This document shows positions 8,426 to 16,564 of a stretch of DNA of 64,000 nucleotides, one piece after another. This stretch comes from Flavobacterium saccharophilum. GTDB lineage: Bacteria; Bacteroidota; Bacteroidia; Flavobacteriales; Flavobacteriaceae. Each line of letters opens with the position of its first letter. Positions within the stretch are counted from its first letter, which is position 1. Position numbers and translations under genes: made by a program. A model generated the notes under the pieces. It saw only the letters and a program-made list of their open reading frames with translations, was not told the DNA's origin and searched no databases. The stretch covers positions 248,001 through 312,000 of the forward strand of contig NZ_FRBY01000005.1 of the NCBI RefSeq assembly GCF_900142735.1, given 5' to 3'.

Positions 8426-8445
8426 CAAATATAAAAATATACTTA
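8426..8445 (-). promoter_or_regulatory. Shared 20-base promoter block, copy 4
   Basis: Identical 20 bases; -7 element TATATTTG on the minus strand, 31 bases before the start at 8395. Confidence 0.7.
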
Positions 8446-8851
8446 TTAAAAAATTACTTGTATTTTAATAAATAAAGCAGTAATTAGAGCTAAAATCTTA
8501 CGATATAGACAACAGCTTAGAGGAGTTAATAAGACAGAAAAAGACCAAATAACAACTTTTAGCATCGAAAAAAAAACACAAAAATGCTTAATTATCGTAA
8601 CTCAAAAAAAGTTGTTGTTTTATCATTTTGCGCTTACTGACGGAAATTTAACACTAAAAATGTTATATAGAAATCTTAAATTAATTTTAAAAAAAAAGAC
8701 ATCTATTTCTTATTAAATAAAATTTTAACTAATTTCTAATACCTAAGAATAACAATCTTAAAAAGAGCTCATTATCCCGGTATTTTGAAAAATTATGCGA
8801 ATTTTATTAATTATTTAATGTAAAACACAAAACAATAAAATCATAATTCTG
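8446..8851. other. AT-rich divergent intergenic spacer
   Basis: About 400 bases between divergent barrel genes with no ORF I would call. The only structure seen is a 10-base inverted repeat, AACAACTTTT (8551-8560) against AAAAGTTGTT (8607-8616), which may be part of a longer leader or a regulator site. Confidence 0.4.
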
Positions 8852-8859
8852 TAGTTTTG
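8852..8859 (+). promoter_or_regulatory. -7 element of the plus-strand barrel gene
   Basis: TAGTTTTG fits TAnnTTTG and lies 46 bases before the ATG at 8906. No clear -33 element. Confidence 0.5.
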
Positions 8860-8905
8860 GTCTATATATAACATTAAAAAAATACCAATTTTTAAAAACA
8901 ATTTT

Positions 8906-9472
8906 ATGAAAAAGATAATTTTAGCAGCTGTACTGTTCCTTGCAACATCAGCTACAATACAAGCCCAATTATTAAAACTTGGAGTAAAAGCAGGGGTTAA
9001 CTTTGCAAGCCAGCCTGGAGATGCAACATTAAATGGTGTAGCATTTGATAAAGATGGAATTACCAGCTATCATGTTGGTGTAGTTGCAGAAGTAAAATTA
9101 TTAGAAAAATTCGCGATTCAACCAGAGCTTTTATATTCTACTCAAGGAGCGACTTACAAATTTGCCGATGCTCAGGAAGATTTCAAAAATGAATTAGCCT
9201 ATTTATCTATTCCTGTAATGGCAAAAATCTACATGACAAAATCATTAAGTTTAGAAGTTGGACCACAAGCTTCATTTTTATTAAGTCAAAAAAATGATGT
9301 AAATATCGAAGATGCCAATACTTTTGACTTTGCTCTTAACGCAGGTTTAGGATTAAAAATCACCGAAAGTATATTTGTGCAAGGACGTTACAGTTTAGGA
9401 TTAACGGATGTTTCTCCTAATGCTGATATTAGAAACTCAGTAGTTCAACTTTCTGCAGGATTCATGTTCTAA
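8906..9472 (+). CDS. Outer-membrane beta-barrel protein (PorT-family-like)
   Basis: 188 residues with signal peptide MKKIILAAVLFLATSATIQAQ. It shares the family signature of the minus-strand genes: LKLGVKAGVNFA, YHVGVVAEVKLLEKFAIQPELLYSTQGA, YLSIPVMAKIYMTKSLSLEVGPQ, GLGLKITESIFVQGRYSLGL and the terminal strand QLSAGFMF. It is divergent from the four others, lacks the 20-base promoter block, and has its own terminator, so it is an older or separately controlled member. Expected in the outer membrane; ligand unknown. Confidence 0.8.
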   Translation: MKKIILAAVLFLATSATIQAQLLKLGVKAGVNFASQPGDATLNGVAFDKDGITSYHVGVVAEVKLLEKFAIQPELLYSTQGATYKFADAQEDFKNELAYLSIPVMAKIYMTKSLSLEVGPQASFLLSQKNDVNIEDANTFDFALNAGLGLKITESIFVQGRYSLGLTDVSPNADIRNSVVQLSAGFMF

Positions 9473-9494
9473 AAAGAATATCACATAGTTTTAT

Positions 9495-9525
9495 AAAAAC
9501 CGTTCTATTAATTGGAACGGTTTTT
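9495..9525 (+). terminator. Terminator after barrel gene
   Basis: Stem AAAAACCGTTC (9495-9505) with GAACGGTTTTT (9515-9525) and a T-run. Confidence 0.85.
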
Positions 9526-9603
9526 TTATTTTTACATTCTTGTGAAATGTTTTCTGTAAGATGTCAAATGAATTCAAATCACTTAATAAAACTTAAACTA
9601 CTT

Positions 9604-10017
9604 ATGAAAATCTGTATTATCAACGGACCTAATTTAAATCTTTTAGGAAAAAGAGAACCTGAAGTTTACGGAAGTCAAACTTTTGAAGATTATTTTGAAA
9701 CGTTGAAACAAAAATTCCAGGACATTGAACTTACTTATTATCAAAGTAATATTGAAGGCGAGTTGATTGGAAAAATTCAGGAAGTGGGTTTTACTTTTGA
9801 TGGAATCATTTTAAATGCGGGTGCTTATACCCATACTTCTATAGGTTTAGGCGACGCTATGAAAGCCATTACAACTCCGGTAATCGAAGTGCATATTTCG
9901 AATACTTATGCACGGGAAAGTTTCAGACATCAATCCTATTTATCCGGGAATGCAAAAGGTGTTATTTTAGGTTTTGGCTTAAAAAGTTACGAATTAGCGA
10001 TTCAGTCCTTTTTGTAA
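9604..10017 (+). CDS. aroQ: 3-dehydroquinate dehydratase, type II
   Basis: 137 residues from ATG 9604, the normal size for the type II enzyme, which dehydrates 3-dehydroquinate to 3-dehydroshikimate in the shikimate pathway in the cytoplasm. Family motifs: IINGPNLNLLGKREPEVYG with the catalytic Tyr, the Asn in ILNAGAYTHTSIGLGDA, EVHISN with the catalytic His, and the ARESFRHQS substrate loop. A longer reading from 9547 adds a non-conserved extension without the family start MKICIINGPN, so 9604 was chosen. It stands alone, downstream of the barrel-gene terminator. Confidence 0.95.
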   Translation: MKICIINGPNLNLLGKREPEVYGSQTFEDYFETLKQKFQDIELTYYQSNIEGELIGKIQEVGFTFDGIILNAGAYTHTSIGLGDAMKAITTPVIEVHISNTYARESFRHQSYLSGNAKGVILGFGLKSYELAIQSFL

Positions 10018-10041
10018 ATAAGTATCATTTTTGTAAACGAA

Positions 10042-10106
10042 TGTCATCCTGAGCGAAGTCGAAGGCTAATATAAATGAGAGGGCTTCGACTCCGGTCAGC
10101 CTGACA
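10042..10106. repeat. Imperfect intergenic palindrome (GAGCGAAGTCGAAG type)
   Basis: About 65 bases whose ends are imperfect inverted copies: the left arm with TCCTGAGCGAAGTCGAAGG and the right arm with CTTCGACTCCGGTCAGCCTG. From memory, such elements are scattered in many Flavobacterium spacers. It may act as a terminator for aroQ. Confidence 0.6.
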
Positions 10107-10174
10107 AACAATTTAACAAATTATTAATAAGCTCGTTTTTAAGTTATTCTATTTTTGTGAGAGAAAAAACTTTC

Positions 10175-12664
10175 ATGAGAAACTATACTTTATTTGCCTT
10201 TTTATTTTTTTCGATTTCCAACTTTGCTCAAATCAAAGGAACTATAACAGATGAAAAAGGAAATCCTTTGCCTTTTGTATCTGTTCTTGAAGAAAACACT
10301 TATACGAGCACAACTTCAAACGAGCAGGGAAATTACCAACTGAACGTAAAAGAAGTTGGTAAAAACAAAATTACCTTTCAATATTTGGGTTTTAAAACTC
10401 AAAAATCAACTGTTTCTGCAGATTCAAAAACGGTTACTTTAAACATCATAATGCAGGAAGAAAGCTTTGCATTGAATGAAGTTGTTATTGATCCTAAAAA
10501 CAATCCTGCAAATGCAATCATAAGAAGTGCAATTGCAAACAAAAAAGACAATTCTGAAAAAACAGCACGTTATACCGCTGATTTTTATTCAAAGGGAATG
10601 TTTAAAATAAAAGATCTTCCAAAGAAAATCATGGGCTTGAAGGTAGATATTGGCGACGAAATGGCGTCAAATTTAGACTCAACCGGAACAGGAATTTTAT
10701 ATTTATCAGAAACCATTTCAAAGATTTCTTTTGAAAAACCCGGCAAACTAAAAGAGAAAATCATTGCTTCTAAAATCTCCGGAAACAATAAAGGTTACAG
10801 CTATAATACAGCTTCTTTATCAACTTATGATTTTTACGACAACACCTTAGACTTTGATGTTAAACTTATCTCTCCTATTGCAGATAATGCTTTCAGCTAT
10901 TACAAATACAAATTAGAAGGAACTTTCTTCGATGATAATAATCAGCAAATTAATAAGATCAAAGTAACACCAAAACGGGATAAAGAACCGGTTTTTGAAG
11001 GCTATATCTATATTGTCGACGATAGTTTTGCGATTTATGCTATCGATTTAGATATCAAAGGTTACCGAATGAAAAATGAATTTACTGAGATTATGACTTT
11101 AAAACAGAGTTTTAGTTACAATTCGAAGAACAAAATCTGGTCTAAAAATGCACAGACACTTTCTTTCAACGCAGGTGCTTTTGGAGTTAAATTCTCAGGG
11201 AAATTTAATTATGTTTATTCGAATTATGAGTTTCCTGCTTCTTTTGAAAAGAAAACTTTTGGAAATGAAATTGTAGCCTTTGAAGCGAACGCCAATAAAA
11301 AAGACGACGCTTTTTGGAATGAAATCCGACCAATTCCTTTGACTCTTGAGGAAAGTAACGATTACACTAAAAAAGACAGTTTACAAACCATTAAAAAATC
11401 CCAAAAATATACAGATTCAATTGATGCTAAAAACAATAAGTTTAAAGTATTTGATGTCATAATGGGTTATGAATACAAGAATACCTTTAAGAAACATTCT
11501 TTTGAATACAAAGGTCTGCTAAACCTTTCGTCTTTAAGTTTTAATACCGTACAAGGTTTTAACCTGGACTCTGGCTTCGCCTTTCGAAAATGGAATGAAG
11601 AGAAAGGAAAAAATACTTCTATAAATACCACTTTTAATTACGGATTTTCAGATGACCGTCTCCGTGTTACAGGAGATTTTACCCATCGATTCAACAATCT
11701 CAATTACGCTACAATTTGGGTCTCCGGAGGAACAAAAACAGCTCAGTTCAATGGTGCTGAGCCTATCACTAAGTTTGTCAATTCTATAAGCTCTTTATTT
11801 TTTAAAGATAATTATATGAAATTGTATAATTTAGAATTTGCCCAAATCAACTATGCTCAGGATGTTGCAAACGGAATTAATTTGAATGCTAAAGTGGCGT
11901 ACGAACAACGAAAACCTCTTTTTAATACAACTGACTATTCTTTCTTTAAAAAAGATGATATTTATTCCTCTAACAATCCATTAGCTCCGGACGACTTTAC
12001 AACTCCTGCTTTTGATCAGCATCATTTGTTTAAAACTGCTTTGACTGCCAGAATTAACTTTGGAAACAAATATATTTCAAGACCTGATGGTAGATATAAT
12101 ATCAAAGATGAAAAATATCCAACAGTATTTTTAATTTTCGAAAAAGCCTTTGCCGCCAGTGAGAAAAAATACGAATTTGAAAGAATTGGTGCTGCAGTGC
12201 AATATGATTTATCCTTAGGAAACAAAGGGCTTTTGGGAATGAATTTCAAAGCCGGAAAGTTCTTTAATGCTGAAAACATTTCTTTTATCGACTACAGACA
12301 TTTTAACGGAAATCAAACGCATATTGGAACCAGCGATCGCTATTTAAATGTTTTCAATATGATGCCGTATTATGCCAACAGTACAAACGATAGTTGCCTT
12401 GAAATACATTCAGAATATAACGACACCGGTTTTTTTATGAATAAAATTCCGTTATTAAATCTGTTAAAATCGACAATGAATATTGGATTTCATTCACTGG
12501 CAATTCCAGATAGAAAACCGTATTCTGAGTTTACAGTTGGTTTAGACAATTTAGGTTTTGGGAAATTTAAATTGTTTAGAGTTGATTATGTACATTCTTA
12601 TCAAGGCGGAATACAACAAAACGGGGTTGTGTTTGGGTTGAAAATTTTAAATGTCTTGGATTAG
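10175..12664 (+). CDS. DUF5686 / carboxypeptidase-regulatory-like domain outer-membrane protein
   Basis: 829 residues from ATG 10175, which gives a clean signal peptide (MRNYTLFAFLFFSISNFAQ); a GTG at 10157 would add six residues ahead of it. Residues about 20-110 form a CarboxypepD_reg-like domain (IKGTITDEKGNPLPFVSV ... GNYQLNV). The remainder is a long Tyr/Asn/Phe-rich beta domain typical of DUF5686, a family of Bacteroidota outer-membrane proteins without TonB plug. The last residues are strand-like (GVVFGLKILNVLD). Its role is not known; the regulatory-like domain suggests a surface or periplasmic contact role. Confidence 0.8.
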   Translation: MRNYTLFAFLFFSISNFAQIKGTITDEKGNPLPFVSVLEENTYTSTTSNEQGNYQLNVKEVGKNKITFQYLGFKTQKSTVSADSKTVTLNIIMQEESFALNEVVIDPKNNPANAIIRSAIANKKDNSEKTARYTADFYSKGMFKIKDLPKKIMGLKVDIGDEMASNLDSTGTGILYLSETISKISFEKPGKLKEKIIASKISGNNKGYSYNTASLSTYDFYDNTLDFDVKLISPIADNAFSYYKYKLEGTFFDDNNQQINKIKVTPKRDKEPVFEGYIYIVDDSFAIYAIDLDIKGYRMKNEFTEIMTLKQSFSYNSKNKIWSKNAQTLSFNAGAFGVKFSGKFNYVYSNYEFPASFEKKTFGNEIVAFEANANKKDDAFWNEIRPIPLTLEESNDYTKKDSLQTIKKSQKYTDSIDAKNNKFKVFDVIMGYEYKNTFKKHSFEYKGLLNLSSLSFNTVQGFNLDSGFAFRKWNEEKGKNTSINTTFNYGFSDDRLRVTGDFTHRFNNLNYATIWVSGGTKTAQFNGAEPITKFVNSISSLFFKDNYMKLYNLEFAQINYAQDVANGINLNAKVAYEQRKPLFNTTDYSFFKKDDIYSSNNPLAPDDFTTPAFDQHHLFKTALTARINFGNKYISRPDGRYNIKDEKYPTVFLIFEKAFAASEKKYEFERIGAAVQYDLSLGNKGLLGMNFKAGKFFNAENISFIDYRHFNGNQTHIGTSDRYLNVFNMMPYYANSTNDSCLEIHSEYNDTGFFMNKIPLLNLLKSTMNIGFHSLAIPDRKPYSEFTVGLDNLGFGKFKLFRVDYVHSYQGGIQQNGVVFGLKILNVLD

Positions 12665-12706
12665 ATGTAGCGCATTTTTGTCACTTCTGACAAACTATAT
12701 CTAAAA

Positions 12707-12744
12707 AAAATCCGTTTACTCTTAAAAAAGAATAACCGGATTTT
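12707..12744. terminator. Bidirectional terminator between DUF5686 gene and CDF gene
   Basis: AAAATCCG-TTTA paired with TAACCGGATTTT around a loop, between convergent genes. Confidence 0.7.
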
Positions 12745-12766
12745 CATTTTTACATTTCAAGAAAAC

Positions 12767-12795
12767 CTTAGCAACTTAGAATCTTAGTATCTTAG
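12767..12795. repeat. Octamer repeat array (CTTAGnnn)4
   Basis: CTTAG begins at 12767, 12775, 12783 and 12791, exactly every 8 bases, with variable 3-base spacers. The same period-8 design recurs at 15024-15205. Confidence 0.8.
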
Positions 12796-12804
12796 AAACT
12801 CTTC

Positions 12805-13680
12805 TCAGTGATAATCATCGGGTTCAATATGAATCAGAACATTTCCCAATTGAGGTATTTTTTCTTTTAAAGTGTCTTGCAGTTTGTGTGACAAGTCATG
12901 CCCTTCTTTTACTGAAATTTGTGCCGATACAATTGCGTGAAGATCAACATGGTATTTCATTCCGGCTTTTCGGATAAAACATTTTTCAGTACCTAAAATA
13001 CCTTTAACTGTTAAGGCTTCAACACGAATTTCCTCAACCAAATCATCATTTAGATTTTCGTCCATGATTTCGCCCAGTGCTGGTCTGAAAATTTTATAAC
13101 TATTGTATAAGATAAAAAAAGCAGCAAAAAGTGCCGCCCAATCATCTGCTGATTCATAACCTTTTCCCATTATAAGGGCAAACGAAATTCCGATAAACGC
13201 CGCTATCGAAGTAATTGCATCACTGCGATGGTGCCAGGCATCAGCTGCAAGAGCAGAACTATTGGTTTCTTTACTTCGTTTCATTACTAAACGGAAGGAG
13301 TATTCTTTCCACATAATAATGGCCCCCAAAACATATAATGTCCAGGATTTTGGTAAATCATGAGAAGTCTGAATATTAGAAATACTTTCGTACCCAATAA
13401 TCGTTGCCGAAGTAATTAAAAAACCAACTACCAAAAAGGTAATTAAAGGTTCTGCACGACCATGTCCATAAGGATGATTTTCATCTGGCGGTTTGTTAGA
13501 ATACTTGATTCCAAATAAAACCAAAAAAGACGAAAATATATCCGCAGTTGATTCTATTGCGTCTGCAATTAAGGCGTATGAATTGCCAAAAAAACCTGCC
13601 AGGCCTTTTATCAAGGCTAAGCAGGTGTTTCCAACTATACTAAATATAGTAGCTTTTACAGCTTTTTGTTCATCTGTCAT
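12805..13680 (-). CDS. Cation diffusion facilitator family transporter
   Basis: 291 residues. The N-terminal part holds about five to six membrane helices with the family metal-site motifs: LIADAIESTADIFSS in helix 2, the loop HPYGHGRAEPL, and AADAWHHRSDAITS in helix 5. The C-terminal part (about 205-290) is the ferredoxin-like cytoplasmic domain with KYHVDLHAIV and GHDLSHKLQD. CDF proteins export divalent metals such as Zn, Fe, Co or Mn by proton antiport at the inner membrane; the specificity cannot be set by eye. It starts 13 bases after the murA stop, so it is probably cotranscribed with murA. Confidence 0.9.
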   Translation of the reverse strand: MTDEQKAVKATIFSIVGNTCLALIKGLAGFFGNSYALIADAIESTADIFSSFLVLFGIKYSNKPPDENHPYGHGRAEPLITFLVVGFLITSATIIGYESISNIQTSHDLPKSWTLYVLGAIIMWKEYSFRLVMKRSKETNSSALAADAWHHRSDAITSIAAFIGISFALIMGKGYESADDWAALFAAFFILYNSYKIFRPALGEIMDENLNDDLVEEIRVEALTVKGILGTEKCFIRKAGMKYHVDLHAIVSAQISVKEGHDLSHKLQDTLKEKIPQLGNVLIHIEPDDYH

Positions 13681-13693
13681 TATGAGAATTTAT

Positions 13694-15007
13694 TTACGCT
13701 CTCACGATTTTTGCTCCAATAGCTCTTAAACGCTCGTCGATACGCTCGTATCCACGGTCAATTTGTTCGATATTTTGAATTGTACTTGTTCCTTTTGCTG
13801 AAAGAGCCGCAATTAATAATGAGATTCCCGCACGAATATCCGGAGATGACATTGTTGTTGCTTTTAATTGAGATTCGAAATTATGTCCCATAACCACTGC
13901 TCTGTGCGGGTCGCATAACATAATTTTTGCTCCCATATCGATTAATTTATCAACGAAAAACAAACGGCTTTCGAACATTTTTTGGTGAATTAAAACATCT
14001 CCTTTTGCTTGTGTTGCTACAACTAAAACAATACTCAATAAGTCAGGTGTAAATCCTGGCCATGGTGCATCGGCAATTGTCAGAATAGAACCGTCAATAT
14101 CTGTTTTTACTTCGTATCCATCTTTGTGAGCTGGAATATAAATATCGTCGTTACGTTTTTCGATTGTAATACCTAATTTTCTGAATGTATTCGGAATCAA
14201 ACCTAAATTTTCCCAGCTTACATTTTTGATTGTGATTTCGCTTTTTGTCATAGCCGCAAGACCAATCCATGAACCGATTTCGATCATATCAGGCAAAATT
14301 CTGTGCTCACAACCGCCAAGGGTTTCAACACCTTCAATAGTCAATAAGTTTGAACCCACTCCGGTGATTTTAGCTCCCATAGAGTTCAACATTTTACACA
14401 ATTGTTGTAGGTAAGGCTCACATGCAGCGTTGTAAACTGTAGTTTGTCCTTTTGCTAAAACAGCAGCCATTACAATGTTTGCAGTTCCAGTTACAGATGC
14501 TTCATCAAGTAGCATATCTGTTCCTTTCAAACCTTCTGCTGGAGACTCTACACCATAAAAGTGATCTTCTCTGTTGTATCTAAATTTTGCTCCAAGGTTA
14601 ATAAAACCTTCAAAGTGTGTATCTAATCTACGACGACCAATTTTATCTCCACCCGGTTTTGGAATATATCCTTTTCCGAAACGAGCCAAAAGCGGTCCAA
14701 CAATCATAATAGAACCACGAAGCGCTCCACCTTCTTTTTTGAAAGCTTCGGTTTCTAAATATCCAACATTAACCTCATCGGCCTGAAACGTAATCGAGCC
14801 CGGTTCATTGCGTTGAATTTTCACTCCTAAATTACCCAGCAAAGTGATTAATTTATTGATGTCAATAATATCGGGAATATTATTAATTCTTACTTTATCC
14901 CCCGTTAGAAGCACGGCACATAAAATTTGTAATGCCTCATTTTTTGCTCCTTGCGGAGTGATTTCTCCTTTTAAAGGAATTCCTCCTTCGATTTTAAATA
15001 CTCCCAT
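13694..15007 (-). CDS. murA: UDP-N-acetylglucosamine 1-carboxyvinyltransferase, fosfomycin-insensitive type
   Basis: 437 residues. MurA transfers enolpyruvate from PEP to UDP-GlcNAc, the first committed step of peptidoglycan synthesis, in the cytoplasm. Visible: Lys22-Asn23 in PQGAKNEALQ (substrate binding), GSIMIVGPLLARFGKG, LDEASVTGTANIVMAAV and the C-terminal DIRAGISLLIAALSA. At the position of E. coli Cys115 (motif GGCTIGARP) this protein reads GGDKIGRRR, placing Asp121 where the catalytic and fosfomycin-alkylated Cys normally sits. It is probably cotranscribed with the CDF transporter downstream; the 202-base gap upstream carries octamer repeats. Confidence 0.95.
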   Translation of the reverse strand: MGVFKIEGGIPLKGEITPQGAKNEALQILCAVLLTGDKVRINNIPDIIDINKLITLLGNLGVKIQRNEPGSITFQADEVNVGYLETEAFKKEGGALRGSIMIVGPLLARFGKGYIPKPGGDKIGRRRLDTHFEGFINLGAKFRYNREDHFYGVESPAEGLKGTDMLLDEASVTGTANIVMAAVLAKGQTTVYNAACEPYLQQLCKMLNSMGAKITGVGSNLLTIEGVETLGGCEHRILPDMIEIGSWIGLAAMTKSEITIKNVSWENLGLIPNTFRKLGITIEKRNDDIYIPAHKDGYEVKTDIDGSILTIADAPWPGFTPDLLSIVLVVATQAKGDVLIHQKMFESRLFFVDKLIDMGAKIMLCDPHRAVVMGHNFESQLKATTMSSPDIRAGISLLIAALSAKGTSTIQNIEQIDRGYERIDERLRAIGAKIVRA

Positions 15008-15023
15008 ATTTCTTTTTTAGGTT

Positions 15024-15205
15024 CTGAGATACTAAGGTTCTAAGGTTCTAAGGTTTCTTTTGAGATTAAGATCTTAGTAAGTTAGCTGCTTAGCAACTTT
15101 ATTTATTTTTATGATTGTTATTTTAAAAGCTTGTAAGTTACTGTTAGTGCGCCATTCTGAGTTTAAAAAAACCTTAGAATCTTAATCACTTAGTGCCTTA
15201 GTCCC
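15024..15205. repeat. Three octamer arrays in inverted arrangement
   Basis: Array 1: CTGAG at 15024 and CTAAG at 15032, 15040 and 15048. Array 2: CTTAG at 15073, GTTAG at 15081, CTTAG at 15089. Array 3: CTTAG-type units at 15173, 15181, 15189 and 15197. Every step is 8 bases. Array 1 is the reverse complement type of arrays 2 and 3, so the spacer can fold on itself. Confidence 0.8.
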
Positions 15206-15209
15206 TTTT

Positions 15210-15932
15210 TTATTTCTGATTATTGTTTTTCTGAAAAGGTTTTGGCTTTCCCGGGCCTTTATTGTTTTTATTGCTTTGAATTTTTGGTTGTCCCGGTGGC
15301 GTAATTTTGTTTGACATACGTTTATTAGTACGCAATAAATCAGTTGTGTTTAAAAGCTCTTCTGTACTTTGCAACAAATTGATTTTCCCTCCTGACAATT
15401 CAAACAAATGCTCAAAAATCACATCATCTTTTACCGTGTCTTTGTTCCAGCTTAAGTATGATTTTTTCATGTGATTAGCGATCACTAATACCAATGCATT
15501 TTTCATTTCGCCATCTTCCCATTTATTGGCAACATCAATCATATATTTGATATTATTACCATAAAATCTGTATTTTGGAAAGTTTTGAGGATATTGTAAA
15601 ACATCTGGTTTTAACTGCAATACATCGCGAGACGGAATTGGGTACGGCGATTCTACATCTAATTTAAAATCAGACATGATAAAAAGCTGATCCCATAATT
15701 TATGTTGAAAATCGGGTACATCACGCAAATGCGGATTCAAGCTCCCCATTACCTGAATGATGTATTTCGCGGCTTTGTTGCGCGTTTCAGCATCTTCAAT
15801 AATAGTAGCCTGATCAATCAGTTTTTGCAAATGACGACCGTATTCAGGAATAAGTAAACGTTGTCTTTCAGAATTGTATTCTAAGTTAAAAACAACGTCA
15901 TTCGCGACTTCTTTTTTATATTTTTCGACCAT
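15210..15932 (-). CDS. DUF4290 domain-containing protein
   Basis: 240 residues, cytoplasmic, no signal peptide. The N-terminal 185 residues match the DUF4290 pattern (LEYNSERQRLLIPEYGRHLQKLIDQA, then MGSLNPHLRDVPDFQHKLWDQLFIM). The last 40 residues are a low-complexity tail rich in Pro, Lys, Asn and Gln (KIQSNKNNKGPGKPKPFQ), probably disordered and possibly nucleic-acid binding. The family is confined to Bacteroidota and has no established function. It follows DUF493 by 3 bases in one operon and precedes murA. Confidence 0.85.
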   Translation of the reverse strand: MVEKYKKEVANDVVFNLEYNSERQRLLIPEYGRHLQKLIDQATIIEDAETRNKAAKYIIQVMGSLNPHLRDVPDFQHKLWDQLFIMSDFKLDVESPYPIPSRDVLQLKPDVLQYPQNFPKYRFYGNNIKYMIDVANKWEDGEMKNALVLVIANHMKKSYLSWNKDTVKDDVIFEHLFELSGGKINLLQSTEELLNTTDLLRTNKRMSNKITPPGQPKIQSNKNNKGPGKPKPFQKNNNQK

Positions 15933-15935
15933 AAG

Positions 15936-16232
15936 TTATAATGAAACTATACCTTCTATTGTAGATACTTCTTTGTATTTGCCAATCACATCGTCAGAGC
16001 TGTTCATCGTAACATCTACAGAAACACTGGTAAATTTACCTGTTTTAGATTTTGTTGTTTTGATAACCGCGCCCATACTGTCAAAAGCTTTTTCAACTCG
16101 CTCAACATTATCAGCTACTGAAGGCACAATGAATTTGTACAAATATTCAGCAGGCCAGGTATTTGCGTTATCCAGTTCTACCTTTAATCTTTCGTAAAAT
16201 TCGGCGGTGTTTTTTTCTTTATCGTTCTCCAT
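15936..16232 (-). CDS. DUF493 (YbeD-like) family protein
   Basis: 98 residues with the DUF493 layout: a helix with FYERLKVELDNANTWPAEYLYKFIVPS, then VERVEKAFDSMGAVIKTTKSKTGKFTSVSVDVTM. This is an ACT-like ferredoxin fold related to E. coli YbeD, thought to be regulatory. It is the first gene of the operon, with a -7 element at 16252-16259. Confidence 0.85.
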   Translation of the reverse strand: MENDKEKNTAEFYERLKVELDNANTWPAEYLYKFIVPSVADNVERVEKAFDSMGAVIKTTKSKTGKFTSVSVDVTMNSSDDVIGKYKEVSTIEGIVSL

Positions 16233-16251
16233 TCGTAATTAAAAATAAACG

Positions 16252-16259
16252 CAAATATA
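16252..16259 (-). promoter_or_regulatory. -7 element of the DUF493-DUF4290 operon
   Basis: CAAATATA on the plus strand is TATATTTG on the minus strand, 20 bases before the ATG at 16232. Confidence 0.55.
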
Positions 16260-16272
16260 CGGTTTTGATTTC

Positions 16273-16300
16273 AGATTTTAGATTTTAGATTTTAGATTTT
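16273..16300. repeat. Tandem heptamer AGATTTT x4
   Basis: Four perfect copies of AGATTTT with period 7 in the spacer upstream of DUF493. Confidence 0.9.
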
Positions 16301-16327
16301 TTAGGATGAAGAAGAGAGGTTTTTTTT

Positions 16328-16443
16328 GCCACGAATTTCACGAATTTTCACGAATTAAATTAACCTGAAAAAATCCGAAATTTCAGCTAATTAAGAGCAA
16401 ATTATCCGACAAAAAATTCGAGTAAATTAGTGAAATTCGTGGC
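16328..16443. repeat. Inverted-repeat element with GCCACGAATTTCAC ends
   Basis: GCCACGAATTTCAC at 16328-16341 and its perfect reverse complement at 16430-16443 enclose about 88 bases; the left end carries extra CACGAATT copies. No coding content is seen between the arms. Confidence 0.75.
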
Positions 16444-16483
16444 TAACCTTTATATTTGAAAAACTTTGCCATAAAAATCTCTC

Positions 16484-16545
16484 GCAAAGTCGCAGAGTCG
16501 CAAAGTTTTATTTTTAAGTCTTTCTTTGCGGCTTCGCGACTTTGC
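16484..16545. repeat. Hairpin element of CGCAAAGTCGC type
   Basis: A 22-base arm at 16484-16505 (GCAAAGTCGCAGAGTCGCAA and two more bases) pairs with 16524-16545 with three mismatches. It ends about 20 bases before the hydrolase ATG at 16565. Confidence 0.75.
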
Positions 16546-16564
16546 AAGATTAAAAACGAATTCT

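Noticed and set aside
9547..9603. N-terminal extension of AroQ
   Set aside because: The first 19 codons are outside the conserved family start and directly follow the terminator of the barrel gene.
12767..15205. CRISPR-like array from the regularly spaced CTTAG units
   Set aside because: The repeat is only 5 bases with 3-base spacers, no cas genes are near, and arrays are short; this is a period-8 repeat, not CRISPR.
16526..16564. Longer start (TTG) of the secreted esterase
   Set aside because: It would translate the arm of a hairpin repeat and bury the signal peptide; ATG 16565 fits far better.
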